Shown in pieces: positions 7,205-14,732 of a stretch of 64,000 nucleotides of DNA. Below the pieces are notes generated by a model. The model had not been told where the DNA came from, did not search any database, and worked only from the letters and a program-made list of their open reading frames with translations. Made by a program: the position numbers and the translations under genes. Within the stretch, counting starts at the first letter, position 1. The number at the start of each line of letters is the position of its first letter. The stretch comes from Pontibacter flavimaris. Lineage in GTDB: Bacteria > Bacteroidota > Bacteroidia > Cytophagales > Hymenobacteraceae. The stretch spans positions 1-64,000 of the forward strand of contig NZ_LVWA01000002.1 in assembly GCF_001907195.1 (NCBI RefSeq), given 5' to 3'.

Positions 7205-9409
7205 ATGAAATACCCCAAGTCCAAAGCGGCCGCCTCGGCATCGCTTCTTGTCGCCTGCCTAGTGGCGGGCTCTAGCTGCTCGTCCAGCAACACGGGCAAC
7301 GCCACCACTGCTGCCACTGCGCAGGCCTCTACCGAGGCCACAGCCGCTGAGCCCAGCGCGCCGCAGCCGCCGGTAGCCAAGAAAGAGCCCAAGGAGCTCA
7401 CCACGCACGGCCACACCCGCATCGACAACTACTACTGGCTCAACGACCGCGAGGACCAGGAGGTGATCGACTACCTGAACGCGGAGAACGCCTACACCCA
7501 GAAAATGCTGGGCCACACCGAGGAACTGCAGCAGCAGCTCTACGACGAGATCGTGGGCCGCATCAAGCAGACGGACGAGTCGGTGCCCTACAAGGACAAC
7601 GGCTACTGGTACTTTGTGCGCTACGAGGAAGGCAAGGAGTACCCGATTTATGCCCGCAAGCAGGGCAGCATGGAGGCAAAGGAGCAGGTGATGCTGAACG
7701 CCAACGAGCGCGCTGAGGATAAGAGTTACTACGCCGCCGCCGGCCTGAGCGTGAGCCCGAACAACCAGCTGCTGGCCTTCGGCGAGGACACCGTGAGCCG
7801 CCGACAGTACACCATCCGCTTTAAGAACCTGCAGACCGGCGAGCTGCTGCCAGACGCCATCCCGAACACCACCGGCGGCGCTGTGTGGGCCAACGATAAT
7901 AAGACCGTTTACTACTCAGTGAAGGATCCGGCGCTGCGGTCTTTCAAGATCTTCCGCCACACGCTGGGAACCCCGGCTGAAAAAGACCAGGAGATATTCC
8001 ACGAGGCCGACGAAACCTTCAGCACGTACGTGTTCAAGACCAAGTCCGATAAGTATATCATGATCGGCAGCCACAGCACCATGGCGCAGGAATACCGCTA
8101 CCTGGATGCTAACAACCCCAACGGCAAGTTTAAGGTGATACAGCCGCGGGAGCGTGGCCTGGAGTACAGCGTGGACCACTTCGGCGACAACTTCTACATC
8201 GTCACCAACAAGGATGGCGCCACCAACTTTAAGCTGATGCAGACGCCGGTAAGCAAGCCGGGCAAGGAGAACTGGAAAGAGCTGCTGCCGCACCGCGAGG
8301 ATGTGCTGCTGGAGGGCATCGAAATCTTTAAGGATTACCTGGCGCTGCAGGAGCGCAAAAACGGCCTTACCAACATCCGCATCAGAAGCTGGAAAGACCC
8401 CAAAACCGATTATTACATCGATTTTGAGGAAGAGGCCTACACCGCCTATATCGGCAACAACCCGGATTTCGACAGCAAGGAGCTGCGCTTCGGCTATACC
8501 TCGCTTACCACGCCCTACTCCACCTACGACTACAACATGCAGACAAAGGAGCGTGAGCTGCTGAAGCGCGATGAGGTGGTAGGCGATTTCGACCCGAACA
8601 ACTATGAGGCCAAGCGTATCTACGCCACCGCCGACGATGGCACCAAGATCCCGGTGTCGCTGGTGTACCGCAAAGGCCTTGACCTGAACGGCGACAACCC
8701 GACGCTGCTTTATGCTTACGGCTCTTATGGCAACAGCATGAACCCCAGCTTCAGCTCGGTGCGCCTGAGCCTGCTGGACCGCGGCTTTGTATACGCTATC
8801 GCTCACATCCGCGGGGGCCAGGAAATGGGCCGGAAATGGTACGAGGACGGCAAGCTGCTGAAGAAGAAGAACACTTTCACCGACTTTATCGACGCCTCTG
8901 AGTTCCTGATCGAGCAGCAGTACACCAATCCGGAGAAACTATTTGCCATGGGCGGCAGCGCCGGCGGCCTGCTGATGGGTGCCGTGGTGAACATGCGCCC
9001 CGAGCTCTACAAAGGGGTGATCGCAGCCGTGCCGTTTGTGGACGTGGTCACCACGATGCTCGACACCAGCATTCCGCTGACCACCGGCGAGTTTGACGAA
9101 TGGGGTAACCCGGCCGAGAAGCAGTACTATGACTACATGCTCTCTTACTCGCCTTACGACAACGTAGAGGCCAAGGCATACCCGAACATGCTCGTGACCA
9201 CCGGCCTGCACGACTCGCAGGTGCAGTACTGGGAGCCCGCCAAGTGGGTAGCCAAGCTGCGCGAGATGAAGACCGATGATAACATGCTGCTGCTGCACAC
9301 CAACATGGAAGCCGGCCACGGCGGTGCCTCCGGCCGTTTCCAGCGCTACAAGGAGACTGCCCTGCAGTATGCCTTCCTGCTGAACCTACTGGAGCAGGAG
9401 AACCAATAA
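7205..9409 (+). CDS. S9A serine peptidase, oligopeptidase B-like
   Basis: A 734-aa prolyl-oligopeptidase-family enzyme. It carries a lipoprotein-type signal (LVAGSSCSSS), then a low-complexity Ala/Thr linker, a seven-bladed beta-propeller domain starting near residue 60 (THGHTRIDNYYWLNDRED), and a C-terminal alpha/beta-hydrolase domain. The catalytic triad is Ser585 in GGSAGG, Asp670 in GLHDSQV and His705 in AGHGG. The match to oligopeptidase B (PtrB) is good along its length; that enzyme cleaves short peptides after basic residues. It is expected in the periplasm, membrane-anchored. It is a single gene with a strong terminator. Confidence 0.92.
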   Translation: MKYPKSKAAASASLLVACLVAGSSCSSSNTGNATTAATAQASTEATAAEPSAPQPPVAKKEPKELTTHGHTRIDNYYWLNDREDQEVIDYLNAENAYTQKMLGHTEELQQQLYDEIVGRIKQTDESVPYKDNGYWYFVRYEEGKEYPIYARKQGSMEAKEQVMLNANERAEDKSYYAAAGLSVSPNNQLLAFGEDTVSRRQYTIRFKNLQTGELLPDAIPNTTGGAVWANDNKTVYYSVKDPALRSFKIFRHTLGTPAEKDQEIFHEADETFSTYVFKTKSDKYIMIGSHSTMAQEYRYLDANNPNGKFKVIQPRERGLEYSVDHFGDNFYIVTNKDGATNFKLMQTPVSKPGKENWKELLPHREDVLLEGIEIFKDYLALQERKNGLTNIRIRSWKDPKTDYYIDFEEEAYTAYIGNNPDFDSKELRFGYTSLTTPYSTYDYNMQTKERELLKRDEVVGDFDPNNYEAKRIYATADDGTKIPVSLVYRKGLDLNGDNPTLLYAYGSYGNSMNPSFSSVRLSLLDRGFVYAIAHIRGGQEMGRKWYEDGKLLKKKNTFTDFIDASEFLIEQQYTNPEKLFAMGGSAGGLLMGAVVNMRPELYKGVIAAVPFVDVVTTMLDTSIPLTTGEFDEWGNPAEKQYYDYMLSYSPYDNVEAKAYPNMLVTTGLHDSQVQYWEPAKWVAKLREMKTDDNMLLLHTNMEAGHGGASGRFQRYKETALQYAFLLNLLEQENQ

Positions 9410-9428
9410 GCAGGAAGTATAATACGTA

Positions 9429-9471
9429 TAAAAAAGGGAGGCGGGCCGAATGGTCCGCCTCCCTTTTTTAT
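9429..9471 (+). terminator. Strong terminator after S9 peptidase
   Basis: GTATAAAAAAGGGAGGCGG pairs almost perfectly with CCGCCTCCCTTTTTTATAC. The stem is flanked by GTATA/TATAC, so the hairpin is extended by the genomic AAGTATA-like word. Confidence 0.85.
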
Positions 9472-9742
9472 ACGTGCCTCAGCAGTCATACTATAATCGC
9501 TGCCAGACTTATACTTTGGCCATACTTTATACTTCAATTATACTTTACTTACTGCTCTCTCCGATTTGCAATCCAAAAGCATGGCAAAGGCCTTGGCAAT
9601 TTTCGCTGTTCCGGACATTCTTATCCGGAACCAATTCTGCTGCGAATCTCCCGATCCGCGGAAGCTATACTTATACTTGTCAGTTTATACTTAGTGCTAT
9701 GCTTTTATACTTTGCTGGCGCAAGCGTCCGCTTGTGCCTCTA
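9472..9742. other. TATACTT-rich intergenic tract with a REP-like palindrome
   Basis: No gene is visible. The tract carries about eight TATACTT or CATACTT words, all in the same orientation, several in direct succession (9502-9550, 9666-9712). A REP-like hairpin GGCGCAAGCGTCCGCTTGTGCC lies at 9717-9738. The same hairpin recurs at 17422-17443, again in a TATACTT-rich tract upstream of a ~200-bp repeat copy. Confidence 0.6.
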
Positions 9743-9940
9743 CTAGCTGCCGCTGATCCTGTAGGCTTACAAGCCTATCATTGCATTTCTGACTTTGGTG
9801 CTCTCAAGCCCGAGAGGCCTCGCCTTCGGGCATCGCGCTGTGTTCCCTTCCTTTGCTCCTAACGTCGCAATGCCCTTACGGGCACCGGAATCTCACAAGG
9901 CGCTCAACCCAAAGGCTGGGATCAGTTCGATAGCCGCTGC
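9743..9940 (+). repeat. ~200-bp dispersed repeat, copy B
   Basis: Starts CTAGCTGCCGCTGATCCT and ends GGGATCAGTTCGATAGCCGC. It shares both ends and the GCATCGCGCTG and GCGCTCAACCCAAAGGCTGG segments with copies A and C. Its middle part (about 9842-9890) differs from the other two, so it is the most diverged copy. Confidence 0.75.
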
Positions 9941-9963
9941 CATTGCTATAGAACAAGTATAAG

Positions 9964-10040
9964 TCCTCCTTGGAAGGGGGCAGGGGGATGTAATCGCCTG
10001 CTGAAAATTCCCCTCCTCGGAGGGGCTAGGGGTAGGTTTA
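9964..10040. repeat. Composite CCCCTCC palindromic element
   Basis: Two GC-rich hairpins (TCCTTGGAAGGGGGCAGGGGG and TTCCCCTCCTCGGAGGGG) sit either side of a GCCTGCTGAAAA spacer. The same pair with an AGAGCAGG-type spacer occurs inside the repeat at 63315-63395, and single hairpins are at 51100-51131. Their palindromic form suggests a mobile REP-like family. Confidence 0.7.
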
Positions 10041-10043
10041 TAC

Positions 10044-10160
10044 TTGTAGGGACAGGTCGCGACCTGTCCGCGCAATACCAGCAGCTATAAAACTTAAACT
10101 TTAGCCAAAGTAGTTACGGGCTCCCCTCCTTAGCCAAGGAGGGGTAGGGGTGGTTGGCCC
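10044..10160. repeat. GGACAGGTCGCGACCTGTCC composite block, copy 1
   Basis: Begins with a perfect 20-bp palindrome at 10050-10069 and ends with GGCTCCCCTCCTTAGCCAAGGAGGGG. The whole ~115-bp block is homologous to 17812-17966, so palindrome, spacer and distal hairpin travel together as one unit. Confidence 0.75.
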
Positions 10161-10169
10161 ACATAACGA

Positions 10170-10262
10170 ACAGCTCCCTCCCCTGTTCTTAGGGGAGGGT
10201 TGGGGAGGGGTGATTCTGTGCTGGGGTGGTTGGACCCGCCATTACAAAAAGCAAACGCAGCC
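10170..10262. repeat. CCCTCCCC hairpin repeat near copy B
   Basis: CTCCCTCCCCTGTTCTTAGG continues into GGAGGGTTGGGGAGGGG, then a GGGTGGTTGGACCCG tail also seen at 17946-17961. It matches the repeats at 317-355 and 17770-17808. It ends directly before the downstream end of the amidase gene. Confidence 0.65.
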
Positions 10263-10272
10263 CCTCCCCAAC

Positions 10273-10965
10273 TCAAGACTTAGGAGAACCTTTCAGCCCC
10301 AAATCTTTTACCCTTTCCCGTATCTTTTGCATGAAATCTTCGCCTGGATCTACCTTTTTGGTTCTGTAACCGGCATCCACCTCCTTCCAGAGCGGGTGGC
10401 CCTCAAAGTCCTGGTACTCGTAGTGCCCGATCAGGTACTCGATGTCATACTTGCTTTTCAGGTAACGCACCAGGTCCTCGTTGGCTTTTAGCTGTGCTTT
10501 GGTCATGCCTTCCTTGCCGCCTCCTACGTTCTCTACGCCAATGGCACAGTGGTTCAGGCCGATGACGTGGCGGGCAAAGGCTGTGTCCGGAAGCTGGCGG
10601 TACACAGTGCCGTCGCGGTCTACCAGGAACTGGGCCGACACGTTCAGGCTACTGGCGGAGCCGATCTCGGTACGGGCACCAGGCAGCAGGGTCGGGTTCA
10701 TGGCCGCAAAGGACCTTTCGAGCGTGGGGATGGCCGTCCAGTGGAGCACGATCATTTTAGGTTGGATGTAAGGCGCGTCCTGCTTCATATTATACCGGGC
10801 CTCCAAGTACTCCAGCGAAAGCTGCTGGCGCTCCTCATCAAAAACAATCGGTTTTTCCAGGATCTGGAACGCTGGCCCGGCGCAGGCACTTAGGAAGTAT
10901 AAACCGACGGTGCCCGCCTTTATAGTTATACCCCTCCACAACGCTGTGTGTAGTTTCATCAACAT
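10273..10965 (-). CDS. N-acetylmuramoyl-L-alanine amidase (Amidase_2), lipoprotein
   Basis: A 230-aa zinc amidase of the AmpD/PGRP type. The signal sequence ends in a lipobox (YFLSAC), so it is probably anchored in a membrane facing the periplasm. The Amidase_2 domain begins at MIVLHWTA (first zinc His) and includes FLVDRDGTVYRQLPD, ARHVIGLNHCAIGVENVG and GHYEYQ, followed by DPGEDF where the last metal ligand lies. It should cleave the amide bond between MurNAc and the stem peptide. An internal ATG two codons in is equally possible as start. The next gene upstream is a second, unrelated amidase, so the two are probably a murein-recycling or cell-separation pair. Confidence 0.9.
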   Translation of the reverse strand: MLMKLHTALWRGITIKAGTVGLYFLSACAGPAFQILEKPIVFDEERQQLSLEYLEARYNMKQDAPYIQPKMIVLHWTAIPTLERSFAAMNPTLLPGARTEIGSASSLNVSAQFLVDRDGTVYRQLPDTAFARHVIGLNHCAIGVENVGGGKEGMTKAQLKANEDLVRYLKSKYDIEYLIGHYEYQDFEGHPLWKEVDAGYRTKKVDPGEDFMQKIRERVKDLGLKGSPKS

Positions 10966-11002
10966 TTGGTTTAAAGTATGATTCGTAAAGTATGATGCTG
11001 AA

Positions 11003-12004
11003 TTATTCTATGCTTGTCCGCACATAGTGCTCCCTTGCCCTGGTAGCTTCCACAAGTGCCTCATCAGGTTTACCCAGTTGCTCCAAAAGTATGGCCCTGT
11101 AGACATGGCATTGCGCGGCCACGTACGAATCCGGGAACGAGCGGGCCGAGCGCGTGAACAACTCATAGGCTTGCTGCCAGGAGGTTGTGTCCTGATGCTC
11201 CATCAGTTCCAGGCCTTTTACATAATCCTGGTGCCAGAGCCGGGCGGTTTTGCTCATACGCTCGGCCTCCTGGAAAGCCCGGAAGGACGGAAGATTTACC
11301 ACGGAGTTTTTAGGAAGTATAGCCGGAACAGGCTCGCCTAAAAACTCCTCCAGCGCCGCCACGTAAGCCTGCGCCTCCCGGCGGTTATACTTTTTCTTCT
11401 TCAGCCGCCTCTCCTCAGCTGCGTTGGTAAAGAACGATGCCTCCGCAATCACACCGGGAATCCCGTAGGTATCGCGCAGCACTTTGGTGCCCGCGGTGGC
11501 AAATATGGTGTGGTCCGATACCAGGCTTACCGGTGTGCTGCCCTGATACAGGTGCTGGCTGAGCGCTTGGGCCACATCCTTGCCTAAAGCCACGCTCGCT
11601 TCGTTCTCTGAGGCGTTCCCATGAAAGTAGATGATCGGGAAGTTTACATTTGGGTCTGCCGTGGCGTTGTGGTGCACCGAGAGAAACACGTCGGCCCGGT
11701 TCTCCATAGCCAGTTTGGCCCGTTCCGCCAGCGGAATGTCATCGTCGGCAGTACGTGTCATGAGTACTTTAGCCCCCTTCTTTTCGAGCATTTTCTGCAG
11801 CAGCAGCGCCACCCGCAGATTTATCCACTCTTCGCGCTCGCCAGCGGGCCCGGCGCGGTAACTGTCCGTCGCAGCTGTTCCGCCATGCCCGGCATCCAGG
11901 CAAATAATTTTACCGGCCAGCGGGCTTTGCTGCTTCTGGGCGAGTATGGGCTGGCAGTATACGGCACTAAGTATAAACAGCAGGAAAGTAAAGCGTTTCA
12001 TCAT
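11003..12004 (-). CDS. N-acetylmuramoyl-L-alanine amidase (Amidase_3)
   Basis: A 333-aa exported zinc amidase of the AmiC/CwlM fold. The signal peptide is followed by GKIICLDAGHGG (zinc His), EREEWINLRVA (zinc Glu region), TRTADDDIPLAERAKLAMENRADVFLSVHHNA (second His) and the catalytic Glu in GVIAEASFFTN. The C-terminal ~100 residues form extra helices with a TPR-like feel (AYELFTRSARSFPDSYVAAQ...) that may bind a partner. I start at the ATG at 12004; GTG 12007 and ATG 12001 are adjacent alternatives. It lies 38 bp upstream of the Amidase_2 gene and 45 bp from the next gene, so an operon is likely. Confidence 0.9.
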   Translation of the reverse strand: MMKRFTFLLFILSAVYCQPILAQKQQSPLAGKIICLDAGHGGTAATDSYRAGPAGEREEWINLRVALLLQKMLEKKGAKVLMTRTADDDIPLAERAKLAMENRADVFLSVHHNATADPNVNFPIIYFHGNASENEASVALGKDVAQALSQHLYQGSTPVSLVSDHTIFATAGTKVLRDTYGIPGVIAEASFFTNAAEERRLKKKKYNRREAQAYVAALEEFLGEPVPAILPKNSVVNLPSFRAFQEAERMSKTARLWHQDYVKGLELMEHQDTTSWQQAYELFTRSARSFPDSYVAAQCHVYRAILLEQLGKPDEALVEATRAREHYVRTSIE

Positions 12005-12048
12005 CACAACCCAAGTATAAAGTATGACTAAAGTATAAAGTCGGCCTC

Positions 12049-12963
12049 TTATTTAATCAGCTTCGGATCTACGTAGGTGCCGTAGCGGGTGGCGTTGCCC
12101 ATACGCCAGAAATACTGGTAAAGCACCTCTGACAGCTGTTCCACCGTTTCTTCCGCTTGCCCCTTCACTTTATAGCTTTCCATCACGGCCACGGCATAAG
12201 GCCGCTCAGGCAGCAGCACGATTGCCCACTCCGTCGATACGCCGTTCAGCACACCCGGCTTAAAGGCAATCGGCACCGCATCGGGGATGCCGGCGGCCAG
12301 CCTGCTCGTCTGGCGGTCCGTTCTCTTAAGTATAGAGATGATTTCCTTGGAAGTGGCTTTGCTGATGAATTCGCCCTTGTAGAGCAGCTGCAGTATCCTG
12401 GCCGCATCGGCCGGGGTAGACAAATTCTCCTCGCCCCTGCCGGAGGCGGCGGCGTTGATCATTTTCCGCTGCACCAGCGTCTGCTTCGCCCCTAGCCCGC
12501 GCAGCATGGCGTTAATCTCCTTCATGCTTACCAGGTCGATGAGGGAGTTGGTGGCGGTATTATCACTCAGCGTGATCATCAGCACGCCCAGGTCATAAAT
12601 ACTCGTAGACGGCATTGTTTTCAGGTCTTTCAGGACGCCGGTTCCTCCCACCACATCCGCAGGGGAAACTTTCCTTATATCAGTAAGCGAGAACCTTCCC
12701 TCGTGCGCCTGTTGGTACACGTTCATCAGGATGGGAATCTTGATGGCACTGGCCTGCGGGAACACCACATCCGGGTTAAAAGCGAACGTATCGCCTGAAG
12801 TAAGGTCTACCGCCACGAGCCCGGTAACGGCCGGCGAGCGGCTGATGATGTCGTGCAGCTGTTTCTCGGTTTGTTGCCGCAGCACCTTGTGGGCAGAAGT
12901 CTGTGCCATAGCATTTATACTTAGCAATAACAGCACAAGGCCGATGAGGGAGAATTTCTTCAT
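12049..12963 (-). CDS. Class A beta-lactamase-fold serine hydrolase
   Basis: A 304-aa exported protein with the beta-lactamase/transpeptidase fold. It has a signal peptide (cleavage after NAMAQ), Ser72-x-x-Lys75 (SAIK) and Ser133-Asp134-Asn135. The third motif is Lys235-Pro236-Gly237 in place of K-T/S-G, and the omega loop (GEENLSTPAD) lacks the standard E-x-x-L-N arrangement. These changes argue against an efficient beta-lactamase and for a penicillin-interacting or murein-related hydrolase. The gene order, directly upstream of two peptidoglycan amidases on the same strand, supports a cell-wall role. Substrate unknown. Confidence 0.82.
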   Translation of the reverse strand: MKKFSLIGLVLLLLSINAMAQTSAHKVLRQQTEKQLHDIISRSPAVTGLVAVDLTSGDTFAFNPDVVFPQASAIKIPILMNVYQQAHEGRFSLTDIRKVSPADVVGGTGVLKDLKTMPSTSIYDLGVLMITLSDNTATNSLIDLVSMKEINAMLRGLGAKQTLVQRKMINAAASGRGEENLSTPADAARILQLLYKGEFISKATSKEIISILKRTDRQTSRLAAGIPDAVPIAFKPGVLNGVSTEWAIVLLPERPYAVAVMESYKVKGQAEETVEQLSEVLYQYFWRMGNATRYGTYVDPKLIK

Positions 12964-12977
12964 ACTCTAAATATAGC

Positions 12978-13008
12978 AAAAAGAAAGTCCTCCCGAAAAG
13001 AAGGACTT
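12978..13008 (-). terminator. Terminator of the alcohol dehydrogenase-like gene
   Basis: On the minus strand AAGTCCT pairs with AGGACTT across a ~10-nt loop and is followed by TCTTTTT. Confidence 0.7.
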
Positions 13009-13039
13009 GGGGTATACTTTAAAAACAACCCATAGCCAT

Positions 13040-14038
13040 CTACCCCACCTGCAGCACGATCTTGCCGAACTGCTTGCCGGCCTCCATGTAGCGCATGGCC
13101 TCCTCGGCTTTCTCAAGCAGGTACACAATGTCCACCACCGGCCGGATCTCCTTCTCCTCTACCAGCTTCACCATGTCGGCGAAGTCCTGGGCGGTGCCCA
13201 TGGTGCTGCCGAAGATGGAGAGCTGCTTCCAGAAAATCTCTGCCGGGTTGATTTGCCCGATCAAGCCGGTGGTGCCGCCGTAGATACCGATGCGCCCGCC
13301 CGGCCTGGCCAGCTTCACCAGCTGCACAAAACCCTCCCCGGCTGCACTGTCGATCAGCACGTCAAAGCCGCCGGTTTGCTCCTTCAGCACCTTGCCCCAG
13401 TTCTCTGTTTTATAGTTTATACCTCCGGCTGCGCCTAAATCCATAGCCAGGCTGATTTTCTCCTCCGTCCCTGACGTGACCCATACTTCGGCGCCGGCGG
13501 CAAGTGCAAACTGTATGGCCAGCAGGGCCACGCCGCCTCCTGCCCCCGTTACCAGCACCCGCTCGCCGGGCTGCAGCTGGCATTTGGTGAACAGCGCGCG
13601 GTACGCTGTTACGCCGGCCAGCGGCAGGGCGGCAGCCTCCTCAAAGCTCAGGTGCAGCGGCTTCTGATACAGGTTGGCGGCGGGTACTTTCACATACTCG
13701 GCAAAGGCCCCTTGTTCCGGCATGCCCAGTATCCTGAACTTCTCTGAATGCGCCCGTGGGTTGTCGCCCCAATCGACGGAGGGATCCACGAATACTTCCT
13801 GGCCCTGCCACATCGCATCTACGCCCTCGCCCAGTTCTGCCACCACCCCGGCGCAATCGGAGCCAAGTATGGCGGGGTATTTCTTGATGAAGTAGCGTCC
13901 CTTCTGGATCCATACGTCGCGGCGGTTCAGGGAGGCCGCCTTTACCAGCACCACCACCTCGCCGGGACCAGCCGTGGGCTTCTCTGTATCTATTATCGTG
14001 AATGGCTTGTTGATATCCTCTAAGTACACTGCTTTCAT
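13040..14038 (-). CDS. Zinc-independent MDR dehydrogenase / quinone-reductase type
   Basis: A 332-aa medium-chain dehydrogenase/reductase. The GroES-like N-terminus (AGPGEVVVLVKAASLNRRDVWIQKG) and the Rossmann nucleotide site VLVTGAGGGVALLAIQFA are clear, as is the AGVTAYRAL motif. The catalytic zinc ligands of true alcohol dehydrogenases are not evident, which favours an NADPH quinone-oxidoreductase or enoyl-reductase type. The ATG at 14038 gives the family N-terminus; an upstream extension is open but starts outside the family domain. A GNAT gene diverges from its start 135 bp away. Substrate unknown. Confidence 0.85.
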   Translation of the reverse strand: MKAVYLEDINKPFTIIDTEKPTAGPGEVVVLVKAASLNRRDVWIQKGRYFIKKYPAILGSDCAGVVAELGEGVDAMWQGQEVFVDPSVDWGDNPRAHSEKFRILGMPEQGAFAEYVKVPAANLYQKPLHLSFEEAAALPLAGVTAYRALFTKCQLQPGERVLVTGAGGGVALLAIQFALAAGAEVWVTSGTEEKISLAMDLGAAGGINYKTENWGKVLKEQTGGFDVLIDSAAGEGFVQLVKLARPGGRIGIYGGTTGLIGQINPAEIFWKQLSIFGSTMGTAQDFADMVKLVEEKEIRPVVDIVYLLEKAEEAMRYMEAGKQFGKIVLQVG

Positions 14039-14172
14039 ACGTGCTGCATTTTTGAGTTGATACGCGCTTGTACTAACAAAGATAGGGTTTCCGGGAAGAG
14101 TTGAAAGCATGGCGCGCATTGCCATTTATACGTGCAGCGCCTATCTTGCAGGCAGCGATTAAATGCAGACGT

Positions 14173-14673
14173 ATGAGCACAAGCCACCTTATCCGCCAGG
14201 CCACCGCCTCCGACCTCCCCACCCTGATGCAACTGGCAGCGGCCACCTGGGAGCCCACCTACGGCAGCATCCTCTCCAAAGAGCAGATAGACTATATGTT
14301 TGGGGAAATCTATAGCAGGGAGGCACTGGAACGGCAGATGCAGGAGGGGCAGACGTTTCTGATCGTAGAGGAATCTGCGGAGCCTGTGGGCTTTGCGTCC
14401 TTCTCTGTGAAAGACGAGTCCGGGAAAGTATACAAGCTCAACAAGATTTACCTGCTGCCCCAGACGCAGGGCAAGGGCTTGGGCAAACTGCTGCTGCAGG
14501 CCGTGGAGCAGCAGGTGCAGCAACTGGGCGCCGCCATCCTGGACCTGAACGTGAACCGCCACAACCCGGCCCAAGGCTTTTATGAGCGCTGCGGTTACCA
14601 GGTGCACCACGAGGAGGACATCCCGATCGGCCCTTACTGGATGAATGATTACGTCATGCGCAAAAGGCTGTAA
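14173..14673 (+). CDS. GNAT family N-acetyltransferase
   Basis: A 166-aa acetyltransferase of the GNAT fold. Motif A, the acetyl-CoA pyrophosphate loop, is QTQGKGLGKLLL; the core strand before it is KLNKIYLLP, and motif B is AILDLNVNRHNPAQGFYERCGY. It should transfer acetyl from acetyl-CoA to an amine, acceptor unknown. The ATG at 14173 is preferred to one 72 bp upstream because the family domain begins immediately with LIRQATASDLPTL. It ends at a terminator shared with the convergent subtilase gene. Confidence 0.9.
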   Translation: MSTSHLIRQATASDLPTLMQLAAATWEPTYGSILSKEQIDYMFGEIYSREALERQMQEGQTFLIVEESAEPVGFASFSVKDESGKVYKLNKIYLLPQTQGKGLGKLLLQAVEQQVQQLGAAILDLNVNRHNPAQGFYERCGYQVHHEEDIPIGPYWMNDYVMRKRL

Positions 14674-14678
14674 ACAAG

Positions 14679-14706
14679 AAAAGGGCGGCCTGAGGCCGCC
14701 CTTTAA
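14679..14706. terminator. Bidirectional terminator
   Basis: AAAGGGCGGCC pairs with GGCCGCCCTTT across a TGA loop, lying between convergent genes (GNAT and subtilase). Confidence 0.8.
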
Positions 14707-14732
14707 ATAACTCACTTTAAACTTATACTTGC

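Noticed and set aside
7916-8806. 296-aa minus-strand open frame inside the S9 peptidase
   Set aside because: Antisense shadow of a gene with a complete catalytic triad; no family resemblance.
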